From positions 30,069 to 94,068 of the forward strand of contig JAADIQ010000077.1 in the NCBI GenBank assembly GCA_013151255.1: 64,000 nucleotides of DNA. The letters are read 5' to 3'. The first letter of the stretch is position 1. Every line of letters starts with the position of its first letter. The translations under genes and the position numbers were made by a program. The notes beneath the pieces are model-generated. The model worked only from the letters and a program-made list of their open reading frames with translations, was not told the origin of the DNA and did no database searches. Of the stretch, positions 19,072-29,322 are shown one piece after another. This DNA is from Alphaproteobacteria bacterium. GTDB lineage: Bacteria > Pseudomonadota > Alphaproteobacteria > Caulobacterales > Parvularculaceae.

Positions 19072-19233
19072 CATTTTGCCCGCTTCGCCGCAATAGGCGG
19101 CAAAGCCGCGTAAATCGGCTCTTTCCCTCGCCGCCTGTGTTTGGTAACGCCTGCGCGACCAGCCGCCTTTGGGCTTGCGCTTGGGCCCTGATCTGGCCAT
19201 TTGAAGCGCCCCAGACCACTGAGTGAGGATGAC

Positions 19234-20193
19234 GTGAAGCAAACCAAACTGTTGATTTTGGGCTCCGGCCCCGCCGGTTTAACCGCCGCGATTTATGCCG
19301 CCCGCGCCGGTCTGGAGCCGGTCCTCGTTCATGGGCTGCAGCCTGGCGGTCAGATGACTATCACCACCGATGTTGAAAATTATCCAGGCTTTGCCGACGT
19401 CATCCAGGGCCCGTGGCTGATGGAGCAGATGCAAAAGCAGGCTGAGCATGTGGGAACCGAATTCATCAATGACATCATTGTCGATGTCGATCTCGCCAAG
19501 CGGCCATTCACGCTGAAAGGCGACAGCGGCGAGGACTATCTCACTGACGTGCTGGTCATCGCCACGGGCGCGCAAGCCAAATGGCTTGGGCTGGCGTCGG
19601 AGAAAAAATTTCAGGGCTTTGGCGTATCGGCCTGCGCGACGTGCGACGGGTTTTTCTATCGCGGCAAAGAGGTCATCGTCGTTGGCGGCGGCAACACCGC
19701 CGTTGAAGAGGCGCTCTATCTTGCAAGCCTCGCCAAAAAGGTGACGCTGGTGCATCGCCGTGATGAATTGCGCGCCGAGAAAATTTTGCAGACCCGGCTT
19801 TTCAACAAAGAAAATGTCGACATCATCTGGGACCACGGCCTCGATGAAGTTCTGGGTACGGAAAACCCGCTGGGCGTCACTGGCGCGCGGCTGAAACACG
19901 CTAAGACCGGCGCAACCAAAGAACTGGCTGTCGATGGCGTCTTTATCGCCATTGGCCACAAACCCTCAACCGAGCTGTTTGCTGGTAAACTGCCGATGAA
20001 TTCCCACGGCTACCTCGATACCGCGCCAGATTCCACCGCCACCACAATTCCCGGCGTTTATGCAGCCGGTGACGTTACTGACGACACCTACCGCCAAGCG
20101 GTGACTGCCGCCGGCATGGGCTGCATGGCGGCGTTGGAGGCTGAAAAGTTCCTCGCCGCACAAGAAACCTCGCACAGCGCCGCAGCCGAGTAG
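19234..20193 (+). CDS. trxB: Thioredoxin-disulfide reductase
   Basis: 319 residues from GTG 19234, with GAGGA four bases upstream; a TTG at 19201 would add 11 residues unusual for the family. FAD-binding LILGSGPAGLTAAIYAARAG at the N-terminus, the redox-active disulfide ACATCDG near residue 135, NADPH-binding VVGGGNTAVEEALYLA near 155 and the C-terminal FAD motif AAGDVTDDTYRQA near 280. It passes electrons from NADPH to thioredoxin in the cytosol. Divergent from hmgA; a DUF302 gene follows 37 bases later. Confidence 0.97.
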   Translation: MKQTKLLILGSGPAGLTAAIYAARAGLEPVLVHGLQPGGQMTITTDVENYPGFADVIQGPWLMEQMQKQAEHVGTEFINDIIVDVDLAKRPFTLKGDSGEDYLTDVLVIATGAQAKWLGLASEKKFQGFGVSACATCDGFFYRGKEVIVVGGGNTAVEEALYLASLAKKVTLVHRRDELRAEKILQTRLFNKENVDIIWDHGLDEVLGTENPLGVTGARLKHAKTGATKELAVDGVFIAIGHKPSTELFAGKLPMNSHGYLDTAPDSTATTIPGVYAAGDVTDDTYRQAVTAAGMGCMAALEAEKFLAAQETSHSAAAE

Positions 20194-20230
20194 CGGCGCA
20201 ATCGCAACTGTATAATTTCGGGAGATAGGA

Positions 20231-20710
20231 ATGGTAAAAACATTATCCGCAGCGCTGGTTTTGATAGTTGCGAGCTTGTTCGCCAGCGTAAGTTTGGCAA
20301 ACGATGAAGCCGGCATCGGTCTAATCAAAAAGCAAAGCGCTTATTCTTTCGACGACACTGTCGCGAAACTTGAGGCGGCGCTAGCCGAGCGCAATATTGG
20401 CGTGATGAACACAATTGACCATGCCGCCGGCGCGCAAACCGTCGACCAGTCGCTGCGGCCGACAACGCTGTTAATTTTCGGCAATCCCGCAATTGGCTCC
20501 CAACTCATGGCGGCCAGCCAGTCCATCGGCATCGATTTGCCGCTAAAGGCGCTAGTCTATGAAGATGAAAACGGCGTGATTTGCGTTGAGTATAACGACA
20601 TTGCCTATCTCGCCCGGCGGCACGGTATTGCGGCTGACCATCCGGTGATTGCACGCATCGCCGGCGGGCTTGAAATGGTGACCGACGCCGCGACACGCCC
20701 AGCTGAATAA
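20231..20710 (+). CDS. Exported DUF302 domain protein
   Basis: 159 residues. Signal peptide ending SVSLA at about residue 23, then one DUF302 domain (residues ~35-150) with SFDDTVAKLEAALAERNIGVM at its start and FGNPAIGSQLM in the middle. The family is widespread and periplasmic or secreted, without an established activity. ATG preceded by GGAGATAGGA. It probably reads through from trxB, or ends that unit; the lig operon begins 113 bases later. Confidence 0.88.
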   Translation: MVKTLSAALVLIVASLFASVSLANDEAGIGLIKKQSAYSFDDTVAKLEAALAERNIGVMNTIDHAAGAQTVDQSLRPTTLLIFGNPAIGSQLMAASQSIGIDLPLKALVYEDENGVICVEYNDIAYLARRHGIAADHPVIARIAGGLEMVTDAATRPAE

Positions 20711-20823
20711 CGCTAAACAAGCCTTTCAATTGCTTAATTCTGATGGATCAAAACGCTTTTGAATTGGCGTTTTGCAGGCCTTCTGGCAAGCTTGTCACAT
20801 CCAGATGAGCCGGAGTTATTGCC

Positions 20824-21576
20824 ATGGGCGTTGTCGTCCAAAATATCAAACGCGTTGACCGCGTCACCGTCGACGCCTTTGCGGCGGGACGCTACGGCGT
20901 TGCGACCGTCCATGAAGCGCAAGGGCGCAAGGGGCTTTTGGCGCCGGGCGTCAACCCGATTTATAAAGGCGCCCATGTCGCCGGTACAGCGGTCACCATT
21001 TCCGCGCCGCCATGCGACAACTGGATGATCCATGTCGCGGTTGAGCAATGCCAGCCCGGCGATGTTCTGGTGCTGGCGCCAACTTCTGATTCTGACGCCG
21101 GTTATTTCGGCGATCTGCTCGCAACCTCGCTGGTCGCGCACGGCGTTAAAGCCTTGATCATCAATGCCGGCGTCCGCGACACCAAAGACCTCACGGAAAT
21201 GAAATTTCCGGTCTGGTCAAAATGCGTCTTCTCGCAAGGCACGGTTAAGGAAACTCTGGGCAGCGTGAATGTGCCGGTGGTCTGCGCCGGCGCGCTGGTC
21301 CATCCGGGCGATCTCATCATCGCCGATGATGACGGCGTCGTCGTCGTCGCACGAGAAGAGGCGGCGAGCGTCCTTGAAAAATCGAAACAGCGCGAGGCTG
21401 ATGAGGAAGACAAACGCAAACGCCTCGCAGCGGGAGAACTTGGTCTTGATATATATAAGTCTGGCGGCGCTGGGGCTGAGATATGTCGATCAGGCGGATA
21501 CGGATTAACCGCATATGCTCACTGCAATCCCGGCGACATTGATGCGCGGCGGCACCTCCAAGGGGCTCTATTTTGA
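20824..21576 (+). CDS. ligK: 4-carboxy-4-hydroxy-2-oxoadipate aldolase, C-terminus frameshifted
   Basis: RraA-like fold. Cleaves 4-carboxy-4-hydroxy-2-oxoadipate to pyruvate and oxaloacetate, the last step of the protocatechuate 4,5-cleavage pathway. The body (residues 1-~210) is intact, with [11 protein letters not shown] carrying the family's conserved Arg and Asp. After ELGLDIY the reading frame changes: the +1 frame continues [16 protein letters not shown] and stops at 21508, seven bases before the next gene, which is the expected family ending. As read, the frame runs on to 21576 and overlaps the next gene. The break is in a TA repeat near 21450. ATG with GGAG eight bases upstream. Confidence 0.88.
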   Translation: MGVVVQNIKRVDRVTVDAFAAGRYGVATVHEAQGRKGLLAPGVNPIYKGAHVAGTAVTISAPPCDNWMIHVAVEQCQPGDVLVLAPTSDSDAGYFGDLLATSLVAHGVKALIINAGVRDTKDLTEMKFPVWSKCVFSQGTVKETLGSVNVPVVCAGALVHPGDLIIADDDGVVVVAREEAASVLEKSKQREADEEDKRKRLAAGELGLDIYKSGGAGAEICRSGGYGLTAYAHCNPGDIDARRHLQGALF

Positions 21577-22609
21577 TAAAAGCGCCCTGCCCGAGGATAA
21601 AAACCTGCGCGACCGTGTGCTGCTGGCGGCGATGGGCTCGCCCGACATCCGCCAGATTGACGGCGTTGGCGGCGCACACCCCTTAACCAGCAAAGTTGCG
21701 GTGATCTCGCCATCCAGCCGCGATGACGCCGATGTCGATTATCTCTTCCTTCAAGTTGTGGTCGACAAAAAACAAGTCAGCGACAGCCAGAATTGTGGCA
21801 ACATTCTCGCTGGCGTCGGCCCCTGGGCGATTGACCACGGGCTTGTGGAATGCGCCGGCGAGACGACGCCGGTGCGCATTCATATGGTCAACACGGGAAG
21901 CATCGCAGTTGCGCATGTGCCGACGCCGAACGGCGCGGTCAACTATGAGGGCGATGCGCGCATTGACGGTGTGCCGGGAACCGCATCACCGATCCCGATT
22001 GATTTTATCGACGTCGCCGGCGCCAGTTGCGGCGCGTTGTTTCCGACCGGCAAGCCCCGCGACACCATCGACGGCGTTGACGTCACCTGTATCGACAATG
22101 GCATGCCGGTGGTCTTGCTGCGTGCAAGCGATTTTGGCGTAACGGGTACAGAATCGCCTGAGGAACTGGAACTAAACACAAATCTGAAACAACGCGTTGA
22201 GGCCATTCGATTAAAGGCCGGCCCGATGATGAAGCTTGGCGATGTCGCCGGCAAAACCGTGCCGAAAATGACGCTGATTTCTCCCCCCGTTCGTGGCGGC
22301 GCCCTCTCGACACGGAGTTTTATCCCGCACCGCGTGCACGAGGCGATCGGCGTTCTTGGCGCGGTGAGCGTCGCCGCCGCGTGCCTCGCGCCCGGCTCTG
22401 TCGCCGCAAACATTGCGACGGTTAAAGCCAACGCCTCGGGCGTGCAACGCCTCGACATTGAACATCCAAGCGGATTTTTCACGGTCGAAATGGAAGTCCA
22501 AACCGATGCCGGCTCACTATCGATCAAACGCTCCGCTTTATTGCGCACGGCGCGCCCATTAATGCGTGGCGAGATATTAATCCCGTCAACTCTATGGAGC
22601 GGCCGATGA
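21515..22609 (+). CDS. galD: 4-oxalomesaconate tautomerase (PrpF family)
   Basis: 364 residues. PrpF-type isomerase beginning with the family start [16 protein letters not shown], with [15 protein letters not shown] near residue 90 and [11 protein letters not shown] near 170. It converts the keto and enol forms of 4-oxalomesaconate for the hydratase LigJ; the sphingomonad counterpart is called LigU. Its stop overlaps the next start as ATGA. Gene context (ligK before, ligJ two genes later) supports this over other PrpF members. Confidence 0.88.
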   Translation: MLTAIPATLMRGGTSKGLYFDKSALPEDKNLRDRVLLAAMGSPDIRQIDGVGGAHPLTSKVAVISPSSRDDADVDYLFLQVVVDKKQVSDSQNCGNILAGVGPWAIDHGLVECAGETTPVRIHMVNTGSIAVAHVPTPNGAVNYEGDARIDGVPGTASPIPIDFIDVAGASCGALFPTGKPRDTIDGVDVTCIDNGMPVVLLRASDFGVTGTESPEELELNTNLKQRVEAIRLKAGPMMKLGDVAGKTVPKMTLISPPVRGGALSTRSFIPHRVHEAIGVLGAVSVAAACLAPGSVAANIATVKANASGVQRLDIEHPSGFFTVEMEVQTDAGSLSIKRSALLRTARPLMRGEILIPSTLWSGR

Positions 22610-23502
22610 CATTATCGCGCATCGCACTGATCGGGTTTGGCGAAGTTGGGCAAATCCTTGGCAAGGACCTCGCCGCAAACGGCATTGAAGATATCTCCGC
22701 CTGGGATTTAAAGTTTGACGATACCGATAGCGGACCGTCGCACGCGCTGACCGGCAATTATGTCACCGCCGGCGCGGATGTGCGCGATGCGGTGCGGGAT
22801 GCAGACCTGGTGATCTCCGCCGTCACCGCGGCGCAAACCATTGCAGCCGCGCAAAGCGTCGCCGACGCCATCAGGCCGGATGTCTTTTTTGCTGATATGA
22901 ATTCGGCGTCCCCTTCAGTGAAAACCAAAGCCGCCGCGATCATCAATGACGCCGGCGGGCGTTATGTCGATGTTGCGGTGATGGCGCCCATTACGCCGAA
23001 GCGGTTGGCGACGCCGATGCTGATGGGCGGGCCGCATGCGCAAGCCCTGATCGACGCCGCAAGCGGGCTCGGATTTGACGGCGCGGTTTTCTTTGACGAC
23101 GCATATGGCAAAGCCGCCGCCGCCAAAATGTGCCGCAGCATCGTCGTTAAAGGCATGGAGGCGCTGCTTACAGAAGCGCTGCTTACCGCGCGGCATTATC
23201 GCGTCGATGCGTCGGTTATAGCATCGCTCGACGATCTCTTTCCGGGCCAGGACTGGGACCGGCTGGCGCATTATATGATTGCCCGCTCGCTGGAGCATGG
23301 GGCGCGGCGGGCGGAAGAAATGCGCGAGGTTGCGCAAACAGTTAGTGAGGCCAATGTCGCCCCGCTGATGAGCGCGGCTTGCGCTGAGCGACAGGACTGG
23401 GCGGCGGCGCACAAAGCCGCCATCAACGAGGCCGAGCTTATACCGATGCTTGATGCTATCCTCAAAACCATTCAGGCGGACAAGGATGCAGGCGCATGCT
23501 GA
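22606..23502 (+). CDS. DUF1932 NAD(P)-dependent dehydrogenase, HIBADH-like
   Basis: 298 residues from ATG 22606, with GGAG six bases upstream and an ATGA overlap with galD. N-terminal Rossmann domain with IALIGFGEVGQILGKDLA, then DUF1932 (residues ~190-260) in place of the usual 3-hydroxyisobutyrate dehydrogenase tail. A conserved lysine region (AYGKAAAAKMCRS) fits the family's catalytic lysine. The reaction is not established; its place within the lig operon suggests it oxidises or reduces a pathway intermediate or an alternative substrate (inference). Confidence 0.85.
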   Translation: MTLSRIALIGFGEVGQILGKDLAANGIEDISAWDLKFDDTDSGPSHALTGNYVTAGADVRDAVRDADLVISAVTAAQTIAAAQSVADAIRPDVFFADMNSASPSVKTKAAAIINDAGGRYVDVAVMAPITPKRLATPMLMGGPHAQALIDAASGLGFDGAVFFDDAYGKAAAAKMCRSIVVKGMEALLTEALLTARHYRVDASVIASLDDLFPGQDWDRLAHYMIARSLEHGARRAEEMREVAQTVSEANVAPLMSAACAERQDWAAAHKAAINEAELIPMLDAILKTIQADKDAGAC

Positions 23503-24521
23503 TTATCGATTGCCATGGCCATCACACGGTGGCGCCGCAAGCGCATCTCGATTATCGCGAGGCGCAAAAAGCGCGGTTGAAAGACCCTTCCCTGCCGCAC
23601 CCCGACCGCGCCGATATCAGCGATGATGAAATCCGTGAAGGCATCGAGGCCAATCAGCTCAAGCTACTCAAACAGCGCGGCGCCGACATGACCATATTCA
23701 GCCCGCGCGCCTCGCGCATGGAACCGCATATTGGCGATGCGCAAACCGCGCGCGACTGGTCCATTGCCTGCAACAATCTTATTCACCGGGTGACGCAGCT
23801 TTACACCGAAACATTTATCGGGGTCTGTATGTTGCCGCAAACGCCGGGCGGATCGCTCGACAATTCCATTGCCGAGCTTGAGCGTTGCGTCAACGAATTG
23901 GGTTTTGTCGGCTGCAACCTTAACCCGGACCCGTCTGGCGGGCACTGGACATCGCCGCCGCTCACCGACCGTTACTGGTATCCGCTCTACGAGAAAATGG
24001 TTGAGCTGGAAGTTCCGGCGATGGTGCATGTTTCCGGCTCCTGCAATCCGGCGTTTCACGCGACCGGCTCTTATTACATCGCCGCCGACACCAACGCCTT
24101 CATGCAATTTATCCAAGGCAATCTGTTTGCTGATTTCCCTGACCTCAAATTCATCGTTCCCCATGGCGGCGGCGCGGCCCCCTATCATTGGGGGCGCTAT
24201 CGCGGGCTCGCCGACATGCTGAAGCAACCGCCGGTCGAGACCCATGTGATGAATAATGTCTATTTCGATACATGCGTCTACCATCAGCCCGGTATCGAGC
24301 TTCTGTTTAACGTCATCGATATCGACAATATCCTGTTTGGCTCGGAAATGGTCGGTGCGGTGCGCGGTATAGATCCGCAGACCGGGCAATATTTTGACGA
24401 CACCAAACGCTATGTCGATAATCTCAAACTTAGCGAGGACGATCGGCGCAAGGTTTATGAAGGCAATGCAAGGCGGGTCTATCCGCGCCTCGACAAAATG
24501 CTGAAAGCGCGCGGCAAATGA
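23496..24521 (+). CDS. ligJ: 4-oxalomesaconate hydratase
   Basis: 341 residues, the usual length of LigJ. Amidohydrolase-2 superfamily: DCHGHHT at residues 5-11, HVSGS near 180, VPHGGGAAPYHWGRYRG near 223 and the late FGSEMVGAVRG. It adds water to 4-oxalomesaconate to give 4-carboxy-4-hydroxy-2-oxoadipate, the substrate of the aldolase encoded by the first gene of the operon. Overlaps the DUF1932 gene by 7 bases and the next gene by 4. Confidence 0.93.
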   Translation: MLIIDCHGHHTVAPQAHLDYREAQKARLKDPSLPHPDRADISDDEIREGIEANQLKLLKQRGADMTIFSPRASRMEPHIGDAQTARDWSIACNNLIHRVTQLYTETFIGVCMLPQTPGGSLDNSIAELERCVNELGFVGCNLNPDPSGGHWTSPPLTDRYWYPLYEKMVELEVPAMVHVSGSCNPAFHATGSYYIAADTNAFMQFIQGNLFADFPDLKFIVPHGGGAAPYHWGRYRGLADMLKQPPVETHVMNNVYFDTCVYHQPGIELLFNVIDIDNILFGSEMVGAVRGIDPQTGQYFDDTKRYVDNLKLSEDDRRKVYEGNARRVYPRLDKMLKARGK

Positions 24522-25437
24522 ACGACAGGGCGACATTCAAAAAGACCCCCGGCTGGCTCGACTGGCATCGCGCCCCGTCAAAGCCGGAATTTACGCCGCC
24601 GCCGGGCGCCGTCGACGCCCATTGCCATGTCTTTGGTCCGGGCGGCGAGTTTCCGTTTGCACCGGAGCGAAAATATACGCCCTGCGATGCTTCAGCTGAA
24701 CGGCTCTTTGCGTTGCGCGATCAGCTCGGTTTTTCCCGCAACGTCATCGTCCAGGCGACCTGTCACGGAACGGACAATCGCGCGCTTATCGACGCCATCG
24801 CAAAATCAAACGCGCGCGCGCGCGGCGTTGCGAGCGTCAGGCCGAACATCTCAGACGAAGAGTTGCAGGCGCTTGACGCTGCCGGTATCCGTGGCGTGCG
24901 TTTTAATTTCGTCAAACGCCTGGCAGACGCACCGCCCCGCGATCCGTTGGTCAAGCTCGCCAATCGCATCGCCCCGCTCGGCTGGCACATCGTTATTTAT
25001 TTTGAAGCTGAGGACTTGCCCGAGCTCTATGATTTCTTCGCATCACTGCCGACCCCTGTCGTCGTCGACCATATGGGTCGGCCTGATATTTCAAAGCCTC
25101 TTGATGGGCCCGAGTTTGAACTCTTCATCAGGCTGATGCGCGAGAATGAAAACTTCTGGTCCAAGGTGACTTGCCCCGAGCGGCTAAGCAGTCAGGGCCC
25201 GCCGCATTACGATGATGTGGCGCCGTTTGCGCGCTGGGTGGTGGAAGAATTTCCCGACCGCGTGTTGTGGGGGACCGATTGGCCGCATCCCAATCTGAAA
25301 TCCCACATGCCGGACGACGCCTGGCTTGTGGATTTCATTCCCAAAATCGCGACAACGCCGCAGCTGCAACACAAGCTACTGGTGGATAATCCGATGCGGC
25401 TTTATTGGCCGGAAGAACATAAAGGAGAAGCGCAATA

Positions 25438-25438
<1 letters not shown>
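24518..25438 (+). CDS. ligI: 2-pyrone-4,6-dicarboxylate lactonase
   Basis: 306 residues. Amidohydrolase superfamily member with the metal motif VDAHCHVFGP near residue 33, FNFVKR near 130, VVDHMGRPD near 180 and the terminal LWGTDWPHPNLK near 250. It hydrolyses 2-pyrone-4,6-dicarboxylate to 4-oxalomesaconate. Start overlaps ligJ as ATGA; its stop shares one base with the ligA start (TAATG). Confidence 0.94.
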
Positions 25439-26669
<1,231 letters not shown>

Positions 26670-26691
26670 TCGCAATTTGGAGAGCGAATCC

Positions 26692-27642
26692 ATGAAAGTC
26701 ATCCTCGCCGGCGCCGGCGCCTTTGGCCTTAAACATCTCGACGGCATCAAAAACATCGACGGCGTGGAAGTTGTCTCGCTGGTCGGGCGAAGGCTAGAGC
26801 CGACGCAAAAAGTTGCGCAGGATTATGGCGTTGCGCATGCGACAACAGACCTGTCAGAAGCGCTTGCGCAACCCGGCGTCGAGGCGGCGATCCTGTGCAC
26901 GCCGACGCAAATGCATGCGGCGCAAGCCACCGCATGCATGGATGCGGGCAAACATGTGCAGATAGAAATTCCGCTGGCCGACAGCTGGCAAGACGCCGAT
27001 GCGGTCCATAAGAAACAAAAGCAAACCGGCCTGGTCTGCATGGTCGGCCATACCCGCCGGTTTAATCCGTCGCATCAATATATCCATAACAAGATTACAG
27101 CCGGCGAACTTTCAATCCAGCATATGGATGTGCAAACTTTTTTCTTCCGCCGCAAAAACATCAACGCCAAGGGTGAGGCGCGGTCCTGGACCGACCACCT
27201 GCTTTGGCACCATGCCGCGCATACGGTCGATCTGTTTCAATATCAAACCGGCGAAAAAGTGGTTGTCTCGAACATTGTGCAAGGCCCGCTACATCCCGAA
27301 CTTGGTATTGCAATGGATATGTCTATCCAGCTTAAAACCGAGAACGGCAAGCTTTGCACGCTCACACTGTCGTTCAACAATGACGGGCCTTTCGGCACGT
27401 TCTTCCGCTATATCTGCGATAACGGCACCTATATCGCGCGCTATGACGATTTGTTCACTGGCCGCGAGGAAGCGATTGATGTCTCCAATGTTGATGTCTC
27501 GATGAACGGCATCGAATTGCAGGACCGGGAATTTTTTGCCGCCATCCGCGATGGCCGCGAGCCCAACGCAAGCGTTGGGCAAGTGCTTGCCTGTTATGAG
27601 ACGCTGCATCTGCTGGAACAGCAGCTGAACGCACAAGGGTAG
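26692..27642 (+). CDS. ligC: 4-carboxy-2-hydroxymuconate-6-semialdehyde dehydrogenase
   Basis: 316 residues from ATG 26692, with GGAGAG seven bases upstream; a longer frame overlapping ligB is not supported. Gfo/Idh/MocA-type fold with the N-terminal Rossmann motif GAGAFGLKHLDGI and a conserved HTRRFNPSHQYIH near residue 118. It oxidises the ring-cleavage product with NAD(P)+ to 2-pyrone-4,6-dicarboxylate, which LigI opens. 22 bases after ligB. Confidence 0.94.
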   Translation: MKVILAGAGAFGLKHLDGIKNIDGVEVVSLVGRRLEPTQKVAQDYGVAHATTDLSEALAQPGVEAAILCTPTQMHAAQATACMDAGKHVQIEIPLADSWQDADAVHKKQKQTGLVCMVGHTRRFNPSHQYIHNKITAGELSIQHMDVQTFFFRRKNINAKGEARSWTDHLLWHHAAHTVDLFQYQTGEKVVVSNIVQGPLHPELGIAMDMSIQLKTENGKLCTLTLSFNNDGPFGTFFRYICDNGTYIARYDDLFTGREEAIDVSNVDVSMNGIELQDREFFAAIRDGREPNASVGQVLACYETLHLLEQQLNAQG

Positions 27643-27654
27643 AAAAAACCTGCA

Positions 27655-28653
27655 ATGAAAACCCGCAAGCTTGGACAGTTTGACGCCGGTGAAATCGGCC
27701 TTGGCTGTATGAATTTAAGCCACGCCTATGGCGAGCCGCCAGCGCCGGAAGTCGGCGTCCGCGTGCTCCATAAAGCACTCGACCTTGGTGTTACGCATTT
27801 CGATTCAGCCGCGCTATACGGCTTTGGCCGCAATGAGGCGCTAGTCGGCCCGGCGCTCAAACCGTTTCGCGACGGTATTTTTCTAGTCAGCAAATGCGGC
27901 ATGCAGGGCGTTGACGGCAAGCGCGTCATCGATGGGCGGCCGGAGGTTTTGCGGGCGACGCTGGAAATGTCGCTGCGCCGGCTCGGAACGGATTATATCG
28001 ACCTTTATTATCTCCACCGCTGGGACAAACAGGTTCCAATCGAAGCCTCGGTCGGTGAAATGGCGCTCATGGTTGAGGAAGGAAAAATCCGCGCGATTGG
28101 ATTGTCGGAAGTATCCGCCGCAACGCTGCACAGAGCCCATGCCGTGCATCCGATTGCCGCCGTCCAGTCGGAATATTCGTTGTGGAGCCGCAACGCAGAG
28201 ATCGCGACTATCGACGCCTGCGCAGAAATCGGCGCGGCGTTTGTTGCGTTCTCGCCATTGGCGCGGGGCTACCTCGCGGACATTGCGCTTGACCCGGAGG
28301 CCTTTGCCGAAAAAGACATCCGCCGCACCATGCCGCGGTTTCAGCCGCCGCATTTTTCAGCCAATGCAAAATTATTGTCCGAGTATCAACGCATCGCCGA
28401 AGCTGCCGGCTGCACGCCCGGCCAACTCGCGCTTGCCTGGGCGCTGCAAAAAGCGCCGCACATCCACGTCATTCCCGGCACGACTTCACTCGCGCATCTG
28501 GAAGAAAACATCGCCGCCGGCGCCATTGCGCTCAGCCCGGAAACCATCGCCAGCGTCGAGCAGCTGATTAACCAAAACACCATCAGCGGACCGCGTTATC
28601 CTGCCCCCGTACAGGCCGAGGTCGATACCGAACAATTTTCCGATGAAATATAA
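27655..28653 (+). CDS. Aldo/keto reductase
   Basis: 332 residues. TIM-barrel AKR with the catalytic tetrad visible: Asp and Tyr in FDSAALYGFGRNE (residues ~46-60), Lys in SKCG near 80 and His in YYLHRW near 120. NADPH-binding residues lie in IPGTTSLAHLEEN near 275. It follows ligC by 12 bases and ends the operon, so it may reduce an aldehyde formed in lignin-derived aromatic metabolism (inference). Physiological substrate unknown. Confidence 0.92.
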   Translation: MKTRKLGQFDAGEIGLGCMNLSHAYGEPPAPEVGVRVLHKALDLGVTHFDSAALYGFGRNEALVGPALKPFRDGIFLVSKCGMQGVDGKRVIDGRPEVLRATLEMSLRRLGTDYIDLYYLHRWDKQVPIEASVGEMALMVEEGKIRAIGLSEVSAATLHRAHAVHPIAAVQSEYSLWSRNAEIATIDACAEIGAAFVAFSPLARGYLADIALDPEAFAEKDIRRTMPRFQPPHFSANAKLLSEYQRIAEAAGCTPGQLALAWALQKAPHIHVIPGTTSLAHLEENIAAGAIALSPETIASVEQLINQNTISGPRYPAPVQAEVDTEQFSDEI

Positions 28654-28668
28654 TGTAACCAAACGCCC

Positions 28669-28998
28669 TCAAGGCAGGCCAGGATAGCTGGTCACCATCT
28701 GGATTTTCAGATCGGGGAAGCTGTCCACATACTGAATTTTTATGTCGGGAAAGCTTTCAACGAATGTCCACATCCCGCATTTATCAGCAAAGCTCGTCAC
28801 CACCCTGACTTTAAGGTCCGGAAAACTGTCAACGATTTTAACCTTGATATCGGGGAAACTCTCAACGATCTGCACCTTTCCATGAAGCGCAAACCCCTTG
28901 AATGTACAGTCATCACCGATAATGCTTGCCGCATAGGCTGTCGGCGGCGCCATCCAAAACGCCAGCGCTAATCCGCATATCAAGCATAGCTGTCTCAT
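28669..28998 (-). CDS. Exported 11-residue-repeat protein, septoil-knot type
   Basis: 109 residues. Signal peptide to about residue 23 (PPTAYA), then six copies of an 11-residue unit, consensus V-x-x-V-D/E-S-F-P-D-I/L-K. The third is degenerate (VVTSFADKC) and breaks the array, and the last ends SYPGLP. Two cysteines (one before the array, one in the third repeat) could form a disulfide. The repeat matches what I recall of the small '7(1) septoil knot' family; that naming is from memory. Function unknown. It is convergent with the aldo/keto reductase, 15 bases apart. Confidence 0.82.
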   Translation of the reverse strand: MRQLCLICGLALAFWMAPPTAYAASIIGDDCTFKGFALHGKVQIVESFPDIKVKIVDSFPDLKVRVVTSFADKCGMWTFVESFPDIKIQYVDSFPDLKIQMVTSYPGLP

Positions 28999-29322
28999 CT
29001 GATGATGATTTTAGGCCACACTTAATAAAATCGCTAATCCGCGCGCGCCCTATTAATTGACATTGCACAGAAAGACGCCTATCTCGCGGCCAGCAATGCT
29101 GCGATGCAGCGCGCGCAATCGGCCGTATAATATGAATTATCCGGCCCCACGATAAGACGCAGCGCTTTAAATTAATCGCATAAGCCATTGCTTTGGATGA
29201 CGCATCGCTTCCATCGGCGGAAGAGCGGGGCGTTGGATTTTAACCGACCCGCCGATGCAAAAGCCGGATGTTAGATCACGCGATAAGCGGATCGCCGGCA
29301 TTATAAACCTTACGGAGCGCGA
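28999..29322. other. Intergenic region, 324 bp, divergent promoters expected
   Basis: Separates the minus-strand repeat protein from the plus-strand helicase. I see no gene, tRNA or terminator in it. The only clear signal is GGAG five bases before the helicase ATG. Confidence 0.5.

Noticed and set aside
19033..19200. 55-codon minus-strand frame between hmgA and trxB, starting ARSGPKRKPKGG
   Set aside because: No ribosome binding site, runs through the palindromic operator candidate and the likely hmgA promoter; composition is that of a chance Arg/Ala-rich frame.
28690..28900. Regularly spaced ~33-base repeats that could suggest a CRISPR array
   Set aside because: The repeats are in frame, vary at synonymous positions and encode an 11-residue protein repeat; there are no unique spacers and no cas genes.
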